The notes: generated by a model not told the origin, from the letters alone. A stretch of DNA of 10,196 nt from Bacteriovorax stolpii (GCA_945862475.1 CAMAYW010000051.1:1-10196), one strand, 5' to 3'. Shown: positions 1 to 6,032, counted from the stretch's first letter. A program made the numbers and translations.

Positions 1-4
1 TCAT
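1..4 (-). CDS. Start codon of a further minus-strand gene (partial, only ATG+1 nt in window)
   Basis: On the minus strand an ATG occupies positions 4-2. It is preceded by AGGAG at 15-11 with a 6-nt spacer (TCTTAG), a near-ideal Shine-Dalgarno arrangement. The gene runs off the left edge, so nothing can be said about its product from the sequence. In Pseudomonas the TPR-lolB gene pair is followed by ispE, so ispE is one guess for this gene. However, the roughly 120-bp gap with its own hairpin suggests it may be a separate transcription unit. Confidence 0.4.
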
Positions 5-59
5 CTAAGACTCCTGAAAATAAATAGGATAATTGTAAGCCATCAGAGCGATATTAATC

Positions 60-86
60 ACTATAAAAACAATAGATTTCTGACAA
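60..86 (-). promoter_or_regulatory. Possible weak promoter for the gene leaving the left edge
   Basis: Reading the minus strand, TTGTCA (86-81) is followed after 15 nt by TATAGT (65-60). Both hexamers match the sigma-70 consensus well, but the 15-nt spacing is short of the preferred 17, so this is a tentative call. It lies between the stop of the LolB-like gene and the ATG at position 4. Confidence 0.2.
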
Positions 87-91
87 GAGGT

Positions 92-111
92 GCATTTTGC
101 AACCAAAATGC
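92..111. repeat. Perfect 8-bp inverted repeat with 4-nt loop after the LolB-like gene
   Basis: GCATTTTG (92-99) and CAAAATGC (104-111) are exact reverse complements separated by CAAC. The element sits 14 nt past the stop codon of the minus-strand LolB-like gene. A hairpin at this place could mark the 3' end of the TPR/LolB-like transcript. The stem is AT-rich and no T-run follows on the minus strand, so it is not a convincing intrinsic terminator. It could instead be an operator for the gene starting at position 4. Confidence 0.35.
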
Positions 112-125
112 TCTGGATTAGTTTT

Positions 126-782
126 CTACCAGAAAATTTCTAGTGAAAAGGGCGATGATTTTTTCTTTTCATCTAACTCATTTAAGAAGAAAAGAATGTC
201 TGTTTTTTGGAAGAAAGAATCAGTAAGATTTTTTGCTACAATTTGTAAACTTTGCCCATTACCGAGGATTTTTTTTATTGTTATTTCTGTGTCTGAAACA
301 GAAACAAGGAATTTCTCTTCATCAAGAATACACGTCAATCCATTTTGCTGTGGGTTACAATCTCGTTTTTGCCCCCACTGCTTTGAAAGCCCGAACCTGA
401 TTAAATAGCGAAGCTCTCTCATGAATTTTTCTGTCGTGATGAATTTATGTAATTTTAATCGATGAAACTCATTTGCAATCCTCGCCTCAAATGAAGAAGC
501 CTCATACGATGGCATTTGACGACTCTTTATATCAGATAAAATCATGACCTCCTCTCCATGGAGAGGAATGGTGACGGCAAAAATCCAATCATTGTTTTCA
601 TTTAAAATACTATCAACACTGAAAACGTGCTGACTCTGACCCAAAGTAAGTCTTCCCTTGCCTTCACCGGTGAGTTTTACAGAATCAAGAAGTTTATCTG
701 TCTCAATCAATTTAAGAGAGGGAGAACTCTTAAGAAATGAGCAGGAAGAGATGAAAAATAGAATGACTAGAAATTTAACCAT
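126..782 (-). CDS. Small lipoprotein with weak LolB-like features
   Basis: This predicted 218-residue lipoprotein has a short N-terminus (MVKFLVILFFISSC) ending in a lipobox-like ISSC, with Cys14 as the lipidation site. After a Ser-rich linker come beta-strand-like segments. One (about residues 36-80) has glycines, alternating hydrophobics, a Trp and a P-L-x-G-E-E stretch, which recalls the fold of LolB, the outer-membrane receptor that inserts lipoproteins delivered by LolA. Its length is also LolB-like. The ATG abuts the TAA of the upstream TPR lipoprotein gene (TAAATG), so translation is probably coupled. The same order, a TPR protein then lolB, is known in Pseudomonas, and this context is the best support for the call. 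Primary sequence similarity is weak. If not LolB, it is an uncharacterised outer-membrane lipoprotein. Two Cys in the C-terminal half (about residues 142 and 151) could form a disulfide. Confidence 0.5.
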   Translation of the reverse strand: MVKFLVILFFISSCSFLKSSPSLKLIETDKLLDSVKLTGEGKGRLTLGQSQHVFSVDSILNENNDWIFAVTIPLHGEEVMILSDIKSRQMPSYEASSFEARIANEFHRLKLHKFITTEKFMRELRYLIRFGLSKQWGQKRDCNPQQNGLTCILDEEKFLVSVSDTEITIKKILGNGQSLQIVAKNLTDSFFQKTDILFFLNELDEKKKSSPFSLEIFW

Positions 783-2621
783 TTAATCCAATTTTTCTGA
801 TGCCGGAATTCGCTCAACCTCTAGTTCTGTCATAAAACCTAAAATTTCTTGACGCTCAAATTGGTAGCGCACAAGCTTTAGGGCCGATTCAAAATAAATT
901 TTTGCTCTTTTATAATTTTTTAATTCTCGATGAACAAAGGCAAGATGTTTAATGATCTCAACATCATCTGGTACTTTTTTAAAAGCAAGTTCAAGTTCTT
1001 TAAGGGCCTTACTCGTTTGACCTTTCTTAAAATAGTACCAACCTAGTGAATCTCTTATGTATCCGTCATCTGGATTTATTTTTAAGGCTTTTTGAATATA
1101 ATCATAAGCTTTATCCAGCTCAACTCCTCTGACGAGTAAAGAGTAGCCTAAGAAATTCCATGCATGAGCATTTTTGGGTTCTTTCTCTAAAATCCCCATT
1201 ACAAGAGCTGTTGATTCCTCATACCTTTTTTCTTTTTCGTAAAGATTAGCAAGATAATATTTATGTTGATTTGAAAAATTCTTTTCGTCCTGAATCACCA
1301 TCATGGCTTCCATCGCCTCTTTATATTTGCCTTCTCCCTCGTAATAACCAGCTTTAATAACACTAAATTCCACTCGCATGTCTTTTAATTCATCAATTTT
1401 TGAATTCACGAATTTAATGAATTTACCTTCGATCTCAGACTGAGATTGCGCTAAAGTTGAAAGCATATTCGCCATCTGAACTGAGCTATCGGTATAAAGC
1501 CCGCTGCTCGATGGAATCTGATTAAAGTATTCTATTGAATTCTGAAGATCATTCATCTCCTGATGGATGACCCCTAAATAATAGAGGATTTTATCAGATT
1601 TGGGAGCAGCAGCGAGAAGGTCCTTAAAAATGGACACAGCTTCCGGGTATTTTTTTGAATCAGTATAGAGGATGCCAAGTTTTACTTTTAGATTTAAATT
1701 TTCTGGCTCTAAGTCACTTAATCTTTCAGCGTAAGTGACGACTTCATCAAATTTTTCTTTTTGAAACAAGACCTGTACCATTCGGTTAAGAATCGTCGAA
1801 TCATTTGGTTGAAGATTCAAATACTTCTTATAAACCTTGATCGCCCCATCATGATCCTCGCGCTCTTCAAGGAGCATACCTAGAGCACTCGTCGCTTGGG
1901 CGAGAGAGGGCTGTCTATTGTTGGAAGTCTTGAAAGATTCCATGGCTTCCGGGATTTTTCCCATGTCCATATAAATCTTTCCAACATAATAGTCGTACAT
2001 TCCATTCGTTTTATCTTTTAAAGCACATGTTTTAAGCTGAGAAATGGCCTTCGATGTTTCTTTAGATACAGCAAGTGACTTCCCTAGGAAAATACAGGCA
2101 TCTTCATTTTTGGGATTTAAGACCAAGAGTTGACGGTATATTTTTCGAGCAGAATCTTCTTTTTCTAGACCCGTGTAAACTCCGGCCAAGATCAGTCCCA
2201 CTCGTTCATCTTTCGTATCTTTATAAAGTTTTTCTAAAACTCCAACTGCATTCTCTAAATCACCCTCTCGAATAAGTGAGATCGCGTATTTTCTTTGAAG
2301 AAACTCATCGTCGGGAACAAGGGTCACGAGATGCTTAAACAAAACAGCTGCCGTTGCGTAATCACCCTCAAGAAGGGACATATTTCCTTTCAAAAATAAG
2401 TCCGTTGCTAAATAATTTAAGGTTGATTGGTTGGTTCTTGCCTGAATGACCATTTCTTCTAAACGTTTTGAGGCAATGAGGAGGGCCTCTCGATTTAATT
2501 GCTCTATTTGTTCCGGAGTAAATTGGGATAAATCATTCGAGTTCACAGGTTTTTGATGAGCACACCCTGTGAGAAAACTTCCAAAAAGGACAGAACTCAA
2601 AATCAAACGAAAAACTTTCAT
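783..2621 (-). CDS. TPR-repeat lipoprotein (PA4667-like), outer membrane
   Basis: This 612-residue protein starts with MKVFRLILSSVLFGSFLTGC, a clear lipoprotein signal with lipobox LTGC and lipidated Cys20. From about residue 75 to 595 it is nearly all tetratricopeptide repeats, seen as recurring helix pairs ending in 'P-x-[ND]' turns such as LVPDD, LNPKN, LQPND, LEPEN and INPDD. The C-terminal unit WNFLGYSLL...KINPDDGYIRDSLGW (about 487-528) is typical of the long TPR proteins encoded next to lolB in Gammaproteobacteria. TPR arrays are protein-interaction scaffolds, here facing the periplasm or cell surface. I chose the ATG at 2621 because AGGAAG lies just upstream and the signal peptide begins there. 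A longer reading from a TTG at 2648 would add nine residues ahead of the signal and has no better ribosome site. The stop codon directly abuts the next gene's ATG. Its exact partner is unknown. Confidence 0.85.
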   Translation of the reverse strand: MKVFRLILSSVLFGSFLTGCAHQKPVNSNDLSQFTPEQIEQLNREALLIASKRLEEMVIQARTNQSTLNYLATDLFLKGNMSLLEGDYATAAVLFKHLVTLVPDDEFLQRKYAISLIREGDLENAVGVLEKLYKDTKDERVGLILAGVYTGLEKEDSARKIYRQLLVLNPKNEDACIFLGKSLAVSKETSKAISQLKTCALKDKTNGMYDYYVGKIYMDMGKIPEAMESFKTSNNRQPSLAQATSALGMLLEEREDHDGAIKVYKKYLNLQPNDSTILNRMVQVLFQKEKFDEVVTYAERLSDLEPENLNLKVKLGILYTDSKKYPEAVSIFKDLLAAAPKSDKILYYLGVIHQEMNDLQNSIEYFNQIPSSSGLYTDSSVQMANMLSTLAQSQSEIEGKFIKFVNSKIDELKDMRVEFSVIKAGYYEGEGKYKEAMEAMMVIQDEKNFSNQHKYYLANLYEKEKRYEESTALVMGILEKEPKNAHAWNFLGYSLLVRGVELDKAYDYIQKALKINPDDGYIRDSLGWYYFKKGQTSKALKELELAFKKVPDDVEIIKHLAFVHRELKNYKRAKIYFESALKLVRYQFERQEILGFMTELEVERIPASEKLD

Positions 2622-2624
2622 AGA

Positions 2625-2630
2625 CTTCCT
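2625..2630 (-). promoter_or_regulatory. Ribosome binding site that fixes the TPR lipoprotein start
   Basis: AGGAAG on the minus strand precedes the ATG at 2621-2619 by 3 nt (5 nt counted from AGGA). This favours the ATG start, which gives a standard lipoprotein signal peptide, over the upstream TTG at 2648-2646. Confidence 0.65.
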
Positions 2631-2792
2631 GTGCTTTGGTAGGGGCAATTCAATTGGCCACCTTTGGAGCTTTATCGGTGCCTTTTATTAGGTTTCTTAG
2701 AATTTGGTTAGATTTAATGATGTCACTGCATCAACTGAGATTTGCAACTTAAACTACTGAAAACTCGTTAATAGAAAAGTACGAACAGGGAA

Positions 2793-2838
2793 TTTTTTAC
2801 CCCTTAGGGCTATTTTTTTTTCATCTTTAGGATTTTTT
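2793..2838 (+). promoter_or_regulatory. Phased T-tracts upstream of the PhaR-like promoter (UP-element or bent DNA)
   Basis: Three runs of T occur upstream of the -35 box: T6 at 2793-2798, T9 at 2813-2821 and T6 at 2833-2838. Their centres are about 21 and 19 bp apart, close to two helical turns, and the last is about 19 bp before the -35 box. Such phasing usually produces intrinsic curvature, and AT-rich DNA directly upstream of -35 can act as an UP element for the RNA polymerase alpha subunit. The effect on this promoter is inferred. Confidence 0.4.
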
Positions 2839-2851
2839 ATGACCATCTGGG

Positions 2852-2880
2852 TTGACAGCCAAACTCGGTCTTAGTAAAAC
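2852..2880 (+). promoter_or_regulatory. Strong sigma-70-like promoter for the PhaR-like gene and operon
   Basis: A perfect -35 hexamer TTGACA (2852-2857) is followed by exactly 17 bp and then TAAAAC (2875-2880), which matches the TATAAT consensus at four of six positions. Transcription would start near 2887, leaving about a 130-nt leader. A 6-bp inverted repeat, TGGGTT (2848-2853) and AACCCA (2878-2883), brackets the core promoter and is a possible operator. A strong promoter fits the biased codon use of the gene it serves. Confidence 0.6.
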
Positions 2881-3005
2881 CCAACCGATTCGAAAAGCGA
2901 TAGTGCGCCAAAACATATTATTTTGAGTGCACCGTTTCTTGAGACTAAACAAAACTATTAACGAAAGTACCTTTAAAGAAGATTGAAAGGGTATAACTAA
3001 AAATT

Positions 3006-3011
3006 AGGGGA
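3006..3011 (+). promoter_or_regulatory. Ribosome binding site of the PhaR-like gene
   Basis: AGGGGA lies 5 nt upstream of the ATG at 3017. It is one of the better Shine-Dalgarno sequences in the window and contrasts with the downstream barrel gene, which has none. Confidence 0.6.
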
Positions 3012-3016
3012 ACAAC

Positions 3017-3409
3017 ATGAAAGACGTACGTATCATCAAGCGTTACCAGAACCGCAAGCTCTACGACACTTTCCAAAGCTGCTATGTTACACTTGAAGAG
3101 ATCGCTCAGATCATCCGTGAAGGTCACGAAATCCAAGTTATCGACAACAAGTCAAAAAACGACATCACTTATATGACTCAGATCCAGCTTCTTTTCGATC
3201 AAGAGCGTAAATCTCTTAAGCCAGGTAACACTGAACTTCTTAAGCGTGTTATCCGTTCTGAAGAAGGAACTCTTACTGGTTATATCGGTGGTCTAGAAGG
3301 TAAATTGAACCTTACTTTTGATATTCCAGCTGCAGCTATCAACGCAGAAATTCCTGCTTTCGTAGCTAACCTTAACTCTTCTATGGAAAATTCTGCTACT
3401 TTGAACTAA
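3017..3409 (+). CDS. phaR: PhaR-like DNA-binding regulator (PHB accumulation regulator N-terminal domain)
   Basis: This is a 130-residue protein. Residues 5-65 match the PhaR N-terminal DNA-binding domain (Pfam PF07879): RIIKRYQNRKLYDT (5-18), then YVTLEEIAQIIREG (23-36) and VIDNKSKNDIT (41-51). In PHA-producing bacteria PhaR represses phasin and PHA-cycle genes and binds the polymer. Here the rest (66-130) is short and unlike the usual C-terminal PHB_acc region. It is rich in Ala, Asn and Leu, with a GGLEGKLNLTFDIPAAAINAEIPAF segment, so polymer sensing may be absent or altered. No PHA gene is in the window. Codon use stands out from its neighbours: almost all Asn are AAC and all Arg are CGT/CGC, as in highly expressed genes. 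It follows a strong promoter and a good ribosome site. It could be an abundant, nucleoid-type DNA-binding protein rather than a classical low-copy repressor, but that is inference. Confidence 0.85.
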   Translation: MKDVRIIKRYQNRKLYDTFQSCYVTLEEIAQIIREGHEIQVIDNKSKNDITYMTQIQLLFDQERKSLKPGNTELLKRVIRSEEGTLTGYIGGLEGKLNLTFDIPAAAINAEIPAFVANLNSSMENSATLN

Positions 3410-3418
3410 TCTTAGTTC
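3403..3418 (+). promoter_or_regulatory. Hairpin spanning the phaR stop and abutting the next start codon
   Basis: GAACTAA (3403-3409) and TTAGTTC (3412-3418) are perfect inverted repeats. A realistic RNA stem is 6 bp (GAACTA/TAGTTC) with a 4-nt loop. The TAA stop of the PhaR-like gene is the end of the left arm, and the right arm ends directly before the ATG of the barrel gene at 3419. A ribosome terminating at 3409 would melt it. It occupies the place where a Shine-Dalgarno sequence should be, so it probably couples initiation at 3419 to translation of the upstream gene. Confidence 0.5.
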
Positions 3419-4135
3419 ATGAGTAACAAAAAATTTAGCATGATACTCATGGCCCTTGTGGCCATGAGTTTTTTTACCCCGTCTCTTTCTTTTTCTCAGG
3501 CAAGTGAACAAAGTTCCTTCTCCTCGAAAATCAAAACTCCAAACACCGCAGGTGAACTTCGCACGAAAGAGGAAGAAAAGTTTTCTTCTGAAGAGGTCGA
3601 AGATAGGCCAACTCCTACTCGCTCTAGTGGTCAGTCAGGTCGCCTTCAGCGTCATGGCGTTGGATTTGGACTTGGAGAAACTTTTCTTCTGGGTAACTAC
3701 TCTAAGCATGGAAATGATAAAATCTCTCTCGACCTACTTTACTCATATGCAGCCAGTTACTCGTTTGATGTTCTCGTCAACGCTCACATGTCTGAGCATA
3801 CTGATGAAAACGAACGAATGAAACTCATGGGACTAACAAGTTCAATAAAGGGTCGATTTGTAGAATACGATCAGCTCGCCCCTTACTTCTTGGGTGGACT
3901 TGGTTTTTATGCCCCAAGAGCAAAAAGGGCCAGTGCCACATCAACACAATGGACCGATCAAAAGATTTCTTTTGGTCTAAATTTTGGTGGGGGTGTTGAT
4001 CTTCGGTTGAATGATCATTATGTTGTTGGAGTTATGGGACAAATGCACTGGCCTTTTGAAGTTCAACAAGACGATCAATCAGACCTTAAGGGTTATTATT
4101 TTAAACTTCTCATCACGGGAATGTACCTCTTCTAA
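3419..4135 (+). CDS. Outer-membrane beta-barrel protein with signal peptide (OMP_b-brl type)
   Basis: This 238-residue protein has an n-region MSNKKFS, a hydrophobic core at about 8-24 and a likely cleavage after Ala28 (SQA/S). Residues 29-78 are a charged, Ser/Thr/Glu-rich linker. Residues 79-238 have alternating beta strands (VGFGLGETFLLG, ISLDLLYSYAASYSFDVLVNAHM, LAPYFLGGLGFYAP, ISFGLNFGGGVDLRL, HYVVGVMGQMHWPF) and end YYFKLLITGMYLF. The C-terminal Phe and aromatic pattern are the Bam-complex recognition signature. The fold resembles small 8-strand OmpW/OMP_b-brl barrels. Its ligand is unknown. No Shine-Dalgarno sequence is seen before the ATG, and the upstream stop is 9 nt away. A terminator hairpin lies inside codons 9-19. 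No later start would keep the signal peptide, so I keep this start. The stop overlaps the next gene's ATG (TAATG), which ties the barrel to the ArsA-like ATPases. Confidence 0.75.
   Translation: MSNKKFSMILMALVAMSFFTPSLSFSQASEQSSFSSKIKTPNTAGELRTKEEEKFSSEEVEDRPTPTRSSGQSGRLQRHGVGFGLGETFLLGNYSKHGNDKISLDLLYSYAASYSFDVLVNAHMSEHTDENERMKLMGLTSSIKGRFVEYDQLAPYFLGGLGFYAPRAKRASATSTQWTDQKISFGLNFGGGVDLRLNDHYVVGVMGQMHWPFEVQQDDQSDLKGYYFKLLITGMYLF
3445..3475 (+). terminator. Intrinsic terminator hairpin inside the barrel gene's signal-peptide codons
   Basis: ACTCATGGCC (3445-3454) and GGCCATGAGT (3460-3469) form a perfect 10-bp stem with a 5-nt loop (CTTGT). The T-run (3469-3475), whose first T closes the stem, gives a textbook Rho-independent terminator. 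It starts 36 nt after the PhaR-like stop codon and would end a phaR-only transcript. It lies within an open, signal-peptide-encoding reading frame, so downstream genes require readthrough, for example by a ribosome translating from 3419 and covering the stem. The 5' arm can instead pair with CATGAGT at 3418-3424, which contains the ATG. Confidence 0.75.
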
Positions 4136-4950
4136 TGAACCAACCACATCGCCTTTATATATTCACTGGTAAAGGCGGTGTGGGGAAATCCACTCTTAGT
4201 AAAGCTTTCACTCGCTATCTTTTAGAGCATGATCATGAAGTGGTCTATCTCACTTTTCAAAATCAGTCCTTGGGTGAAATTCATAAAGGTTCATCCGATA
4301 AATTAGTTAATGGTATTCGGGAACTTTCTCTAGATCTTGAAGATTCCGCCAGAAATTATATCGAGAAAAAACTGAACTCTAAATTAATCGCAGGCTGGAT
4401 TGTTAAAACGCCCTTTTTTCGTGCTCTCATCAATATGGTTCCAGGTTTTAATTATCTCATCTATCTGGGAAAAATTTTGGACATGCAAAATGAAAATCCT
4501 AGGCTGATTGTTGTTCTAGACGCACCTGCCTCTGGACACGCGCTAACAATGGTCGAGAGCACAACAAATTTTAAACAAATTTTTGAAAGCGGAATTATTT
4601 TCGAAGATACTGGAAAAATGCTCTCAAGATTAAATAATCCTGATTACACAAAAATACATGTCATCACTCTTCCAAGTTTAATGGCATGGCAAGAGGCCGT
4701 AGAACTCAAGGTGGGACTCTCTGAGCGAACACCTGTGACCATTGATATTACAGTCAATAATTGCCTTTATCCGCTTCTTGAAAAGGATTTAGCAAATCTT
4801 CCCCTTGGACTAAAACAGAAAACTATTAATGAAAAACAGCTCGTCGAGGAAAACAGATCTCAGATGCTATGCGTTCTTGAGCACTCCTTGAAACAAGATC
4901 CTATGGCAATTGAGACGGATTTAGTTGGGTCTCTCTCAAAACTCATATAG
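4135..4950 (+). CDS. ArsA/Get3-like ATPase, subunit 1 (Switch I Asp lost)
   Basis: This 271-residue P-loop ATPase belongs to the deviant Walker A (ArsA/Get3/MinD) group. It has GKGGVGKST at 12-20, with both the signature Lys13 and P-loop Lys18, and a Switch II motif DAPASGHAL starting at Asp129. Where family members have the Switch I 'TDPAH' sequence with its catalytic Asp, this protein reads TFQNQ (40-44): the Asp is Phe and the Pro is Gln. It is shorter than typical ArsA-like proteins of 300 or more residues and has no CxxC zinc motif of eukaryotic Get3. It is therefore probably poor at hydrolysis alone. Its ATG overlaps the barrel gene's stop (TAATG), and a second, complementary ArsA-like gene follows after 35 nt, suggesting a heteromer. 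Known family roles include anion-pump ATPases and targeting of membrane proteins. Which applies here is not shown by the sequence. Confidence 0.85.
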   Translation: MNQPHRLYIFTGKGGVGKSTLSKAFTRYLLEHDHEVVYLTFQNQSLGEIHKGSSDKLVNGIRELSLDLEDSARNYIEKKLNSKLIAGWIVKTPFFRALINMVPGFNYLIYLGKILDMQNENPRLIVVLDAPASGHALTMVESTTNFKQIFESGIIFEDTGKMLSRLNNPDYTKIHVITLPSLMAWQEAVELKVGLSERTPVTIDITVNNCLYPLLEKDLANLPLGLKQKTINEKQLVEENRSQMLCVLEHSLKQDPMAIETDLVGSLSKLI

Positions 4951-4985
4951 AATAGTGAGCGATTCATTATAGAGAGGGATCTTTA

Positions 4986-6032
4986 GTGACTGTTTCCACT
5001 AAATCATTCGAAATTTTTTGCGGTACTGGTGGAGTTGGAAAAACAACTCTTGCAACCTCACGTGCTATAAATCTCGCCCAGCAAAACCTTAAAGTTCTGT
5101 TAATCACAATAGATCCGGCGAAGAGATTAAAAGACCTACTTGGTTTAGGTTCGGATTCGCTTGGTGAAGTTGTGCCTGTTGAAATCGATGGCATAAAATT
5201 GAATGCACTTCTTATGTCTCCCGAGAAAACAATTAAAAGAATGGCGAGAAAATTTAACACACCAGATTTGGAAAATAATCGTATTGTTCAAATTCTCTCA
5301 AAGCCCTACGGAGGAATGAATGAGATTCTCTCCATGGTTGAAGTTCAAATGCAGTTTGATACCGGTCAATATGATGTGGTCGTATTAGATACCCCGCCGG
5401 GAGCACACTTTCTAGATTTTCTTGAAAGCTTAAATAAGATTCGAAATTTTTTTGATCAAAACTTTGTCGAAATTTTTACTTATTTTGGGCAAAAAACCGC
5501 GAAGGCAGGAAAAAAAGTTTTTGGAGCAGGACTCATCAATCGAGTGATCTCTGGAGGGGTGAGAAAACTTCTGGGCTACTTGCAATCAGTGACGGGAGCT
5601 CAATTCATTGATGATTTCATTCAAGCTGTTCAGGTTATTTATCAATCACGTGAAGCTTTTCTTAAAGGTCTCGCTCTTCAGGATAAACTTAAATCTCGTG
5701 AACAATGCAACTGGTTTCTCGTGACCTCGGTTGAGCAAGGGAAAGCTCAAGAAGCAGTTGAAATACGCTCCCATGCAGCTCACTTTATTCATCAGGATCA
5801 TTTCTTGGTCTTAAATAAATGTCTTGAATCGGATCTTGTCCCATGGCATCCAACAGATCAACATCTGATACAAATTAAAGATTCTCTTCAAAAGCGAGAA
5901 CAGGAATTAAAAAAACAGCTGAAGGCCCTCTTTCCCCATGTTTTAGAATTTCCAGAAATCATAAGTCTCTCACCAAGTGATCATCTTAAACATTTAACTG
6001 AAAAGTGGAAAACTTATGTCGTATCAAATTAA
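4986..6032 (+). CDS. ArsA/Get3-like ATPase, subunit 2 (signature Lys lost)
   Basis: This 348-residue ATPase of the same family has a P-loop GTGGVGKTT at 13-21, where the signature lysine of the deviant Walker A motif is Thr14 while the phosphate-binding Lys19 is intact. Switch I is complete (TIDPAKRLKDLLG, Asp43), as is Switch II (VVLDTPPGAHFLDFLES, Asp135). A helical region with Gly/Lys-rich segments follows (about 150-215), and the C-terminus is charged and possibly coiled. I use the GTG start at 4986 because GAGAGGGA lies 6-13 nt upstream and the P-loop falls at the normal distance from the N-terminus. It overlaps the next gene by 17 nt. Subunit 1 has the opposite defect, so the pair could form one composite site. 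Paired ArsA-like genes also occur in mycobacteria. With no arsR/arsB/arsC nearby, arsenite transport is unsupported. Confidence 0.85.
   Translation: MTVSTKSFEIFCGTGGVGKTTLATSRAINLAQQNLKVLLITIDPAKRLKDLLGLGSDSLGEVVPVEIDGIKLNALLMSPEKTIKRMARKFNTPDLENNRIVQILSKPYGGMNEILSMVEVQMQFDTGQYDVVVLDTPPGAHFLDFLESLNKIRNFFDQNFVEIFTYFGQKTAKAGKKVFGAGLINRVISGGVRKLLGYLQSVTGAQFIDDFIQAVQVIYQSREAFLKGLALQDKLKSREQCNWFLVTSVEQGKAQEAVEIRSHAAHFIHQDHFLVLNKCLESDLVPWHPTDQHLIQIKDSLQKREQELKKQLKALFPHVLEFPEIISLSPSDHLKHLTEKWKTYVVSN

Larger units (their letters stand above)
2622..3016. other. Divergent intergenic region between the TPR lipoprotein and PhaR-like genes
   Basis: About 395 bp separate two divergent genes and must hold both promoters. 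The rightward promoter (2852-2880) and phased T-tracts (2793-2838) are described separately. After the rightward promoter about 130 nt remain before the PhaR-like ATG, which would be a long 5' leader. It contains an imperfect stem (2968-2974 with 2986-2993, one bulged G) upstream of the ribosome site. No convincing leftward promoter was found. TTGCAA and TTGATG hexamers exist on the minus strand near 2728-2747, but no good -10 lies at the right distance. No ORF of credible length or RNA gene is visible. Confidence 0.6.

Noticed and set aside
126..408. Small plus-strand reading frames antisense to the lipoprotein gene (and similar short frames elsewhere)
   Set aside because: They lie opposite or inside convincing genes and lack ribosome sites, signal peptides or recognisable domains.
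2622..2648. Upstream TTG start adding nine residues to the TPR lipoprotein
   Set aside because: The ATG at 2621 has AGGAAG just upstream and begins exactly at a standard lipoprotein signal peptide, whereas the TTG form puts extra charged residues ahead of it.
2656..2687. Imperfect inverted repeat GGCCACC/GGTGCC followed by TTTTATT
   Set aside because: The arms match only with a bulge, the loop is 14 nt, and no plus-strand gene needs a terminator there.
2800..2821. CCCCTTAGGG followed by T9 as an intrinsic terminator
   Set aside because: The stem would be only 3-4 bp with almost no loop, and no plus-strand gene lies upstream. The T-run fits better as promoter-upstream DNA.
2839..2874. Eleven-codon leader ORF (ATG to TAG) before the PhaR-like gene
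   Set aside because: It overlaps the -35 and spacer of the predicted promoter, so it would not be in that transcript, and nothing else supports it.
2793..3480. Shared 11-mer TTTTTTACCCC at 2793-2803 and 3470-3480 as a repeat or att-like pair
   Set aside because: It is low-complexity sequence, part of a T-tract in one place and a terminator tail in the other. No flanking similarity extends it.
4135..6032. Arsenic-resistance operon
   Set aside because: There is no arsR, arsB/acr3, arsC or arsD nearby, and the ATPases lack the fused double-domain ArsA architecture.
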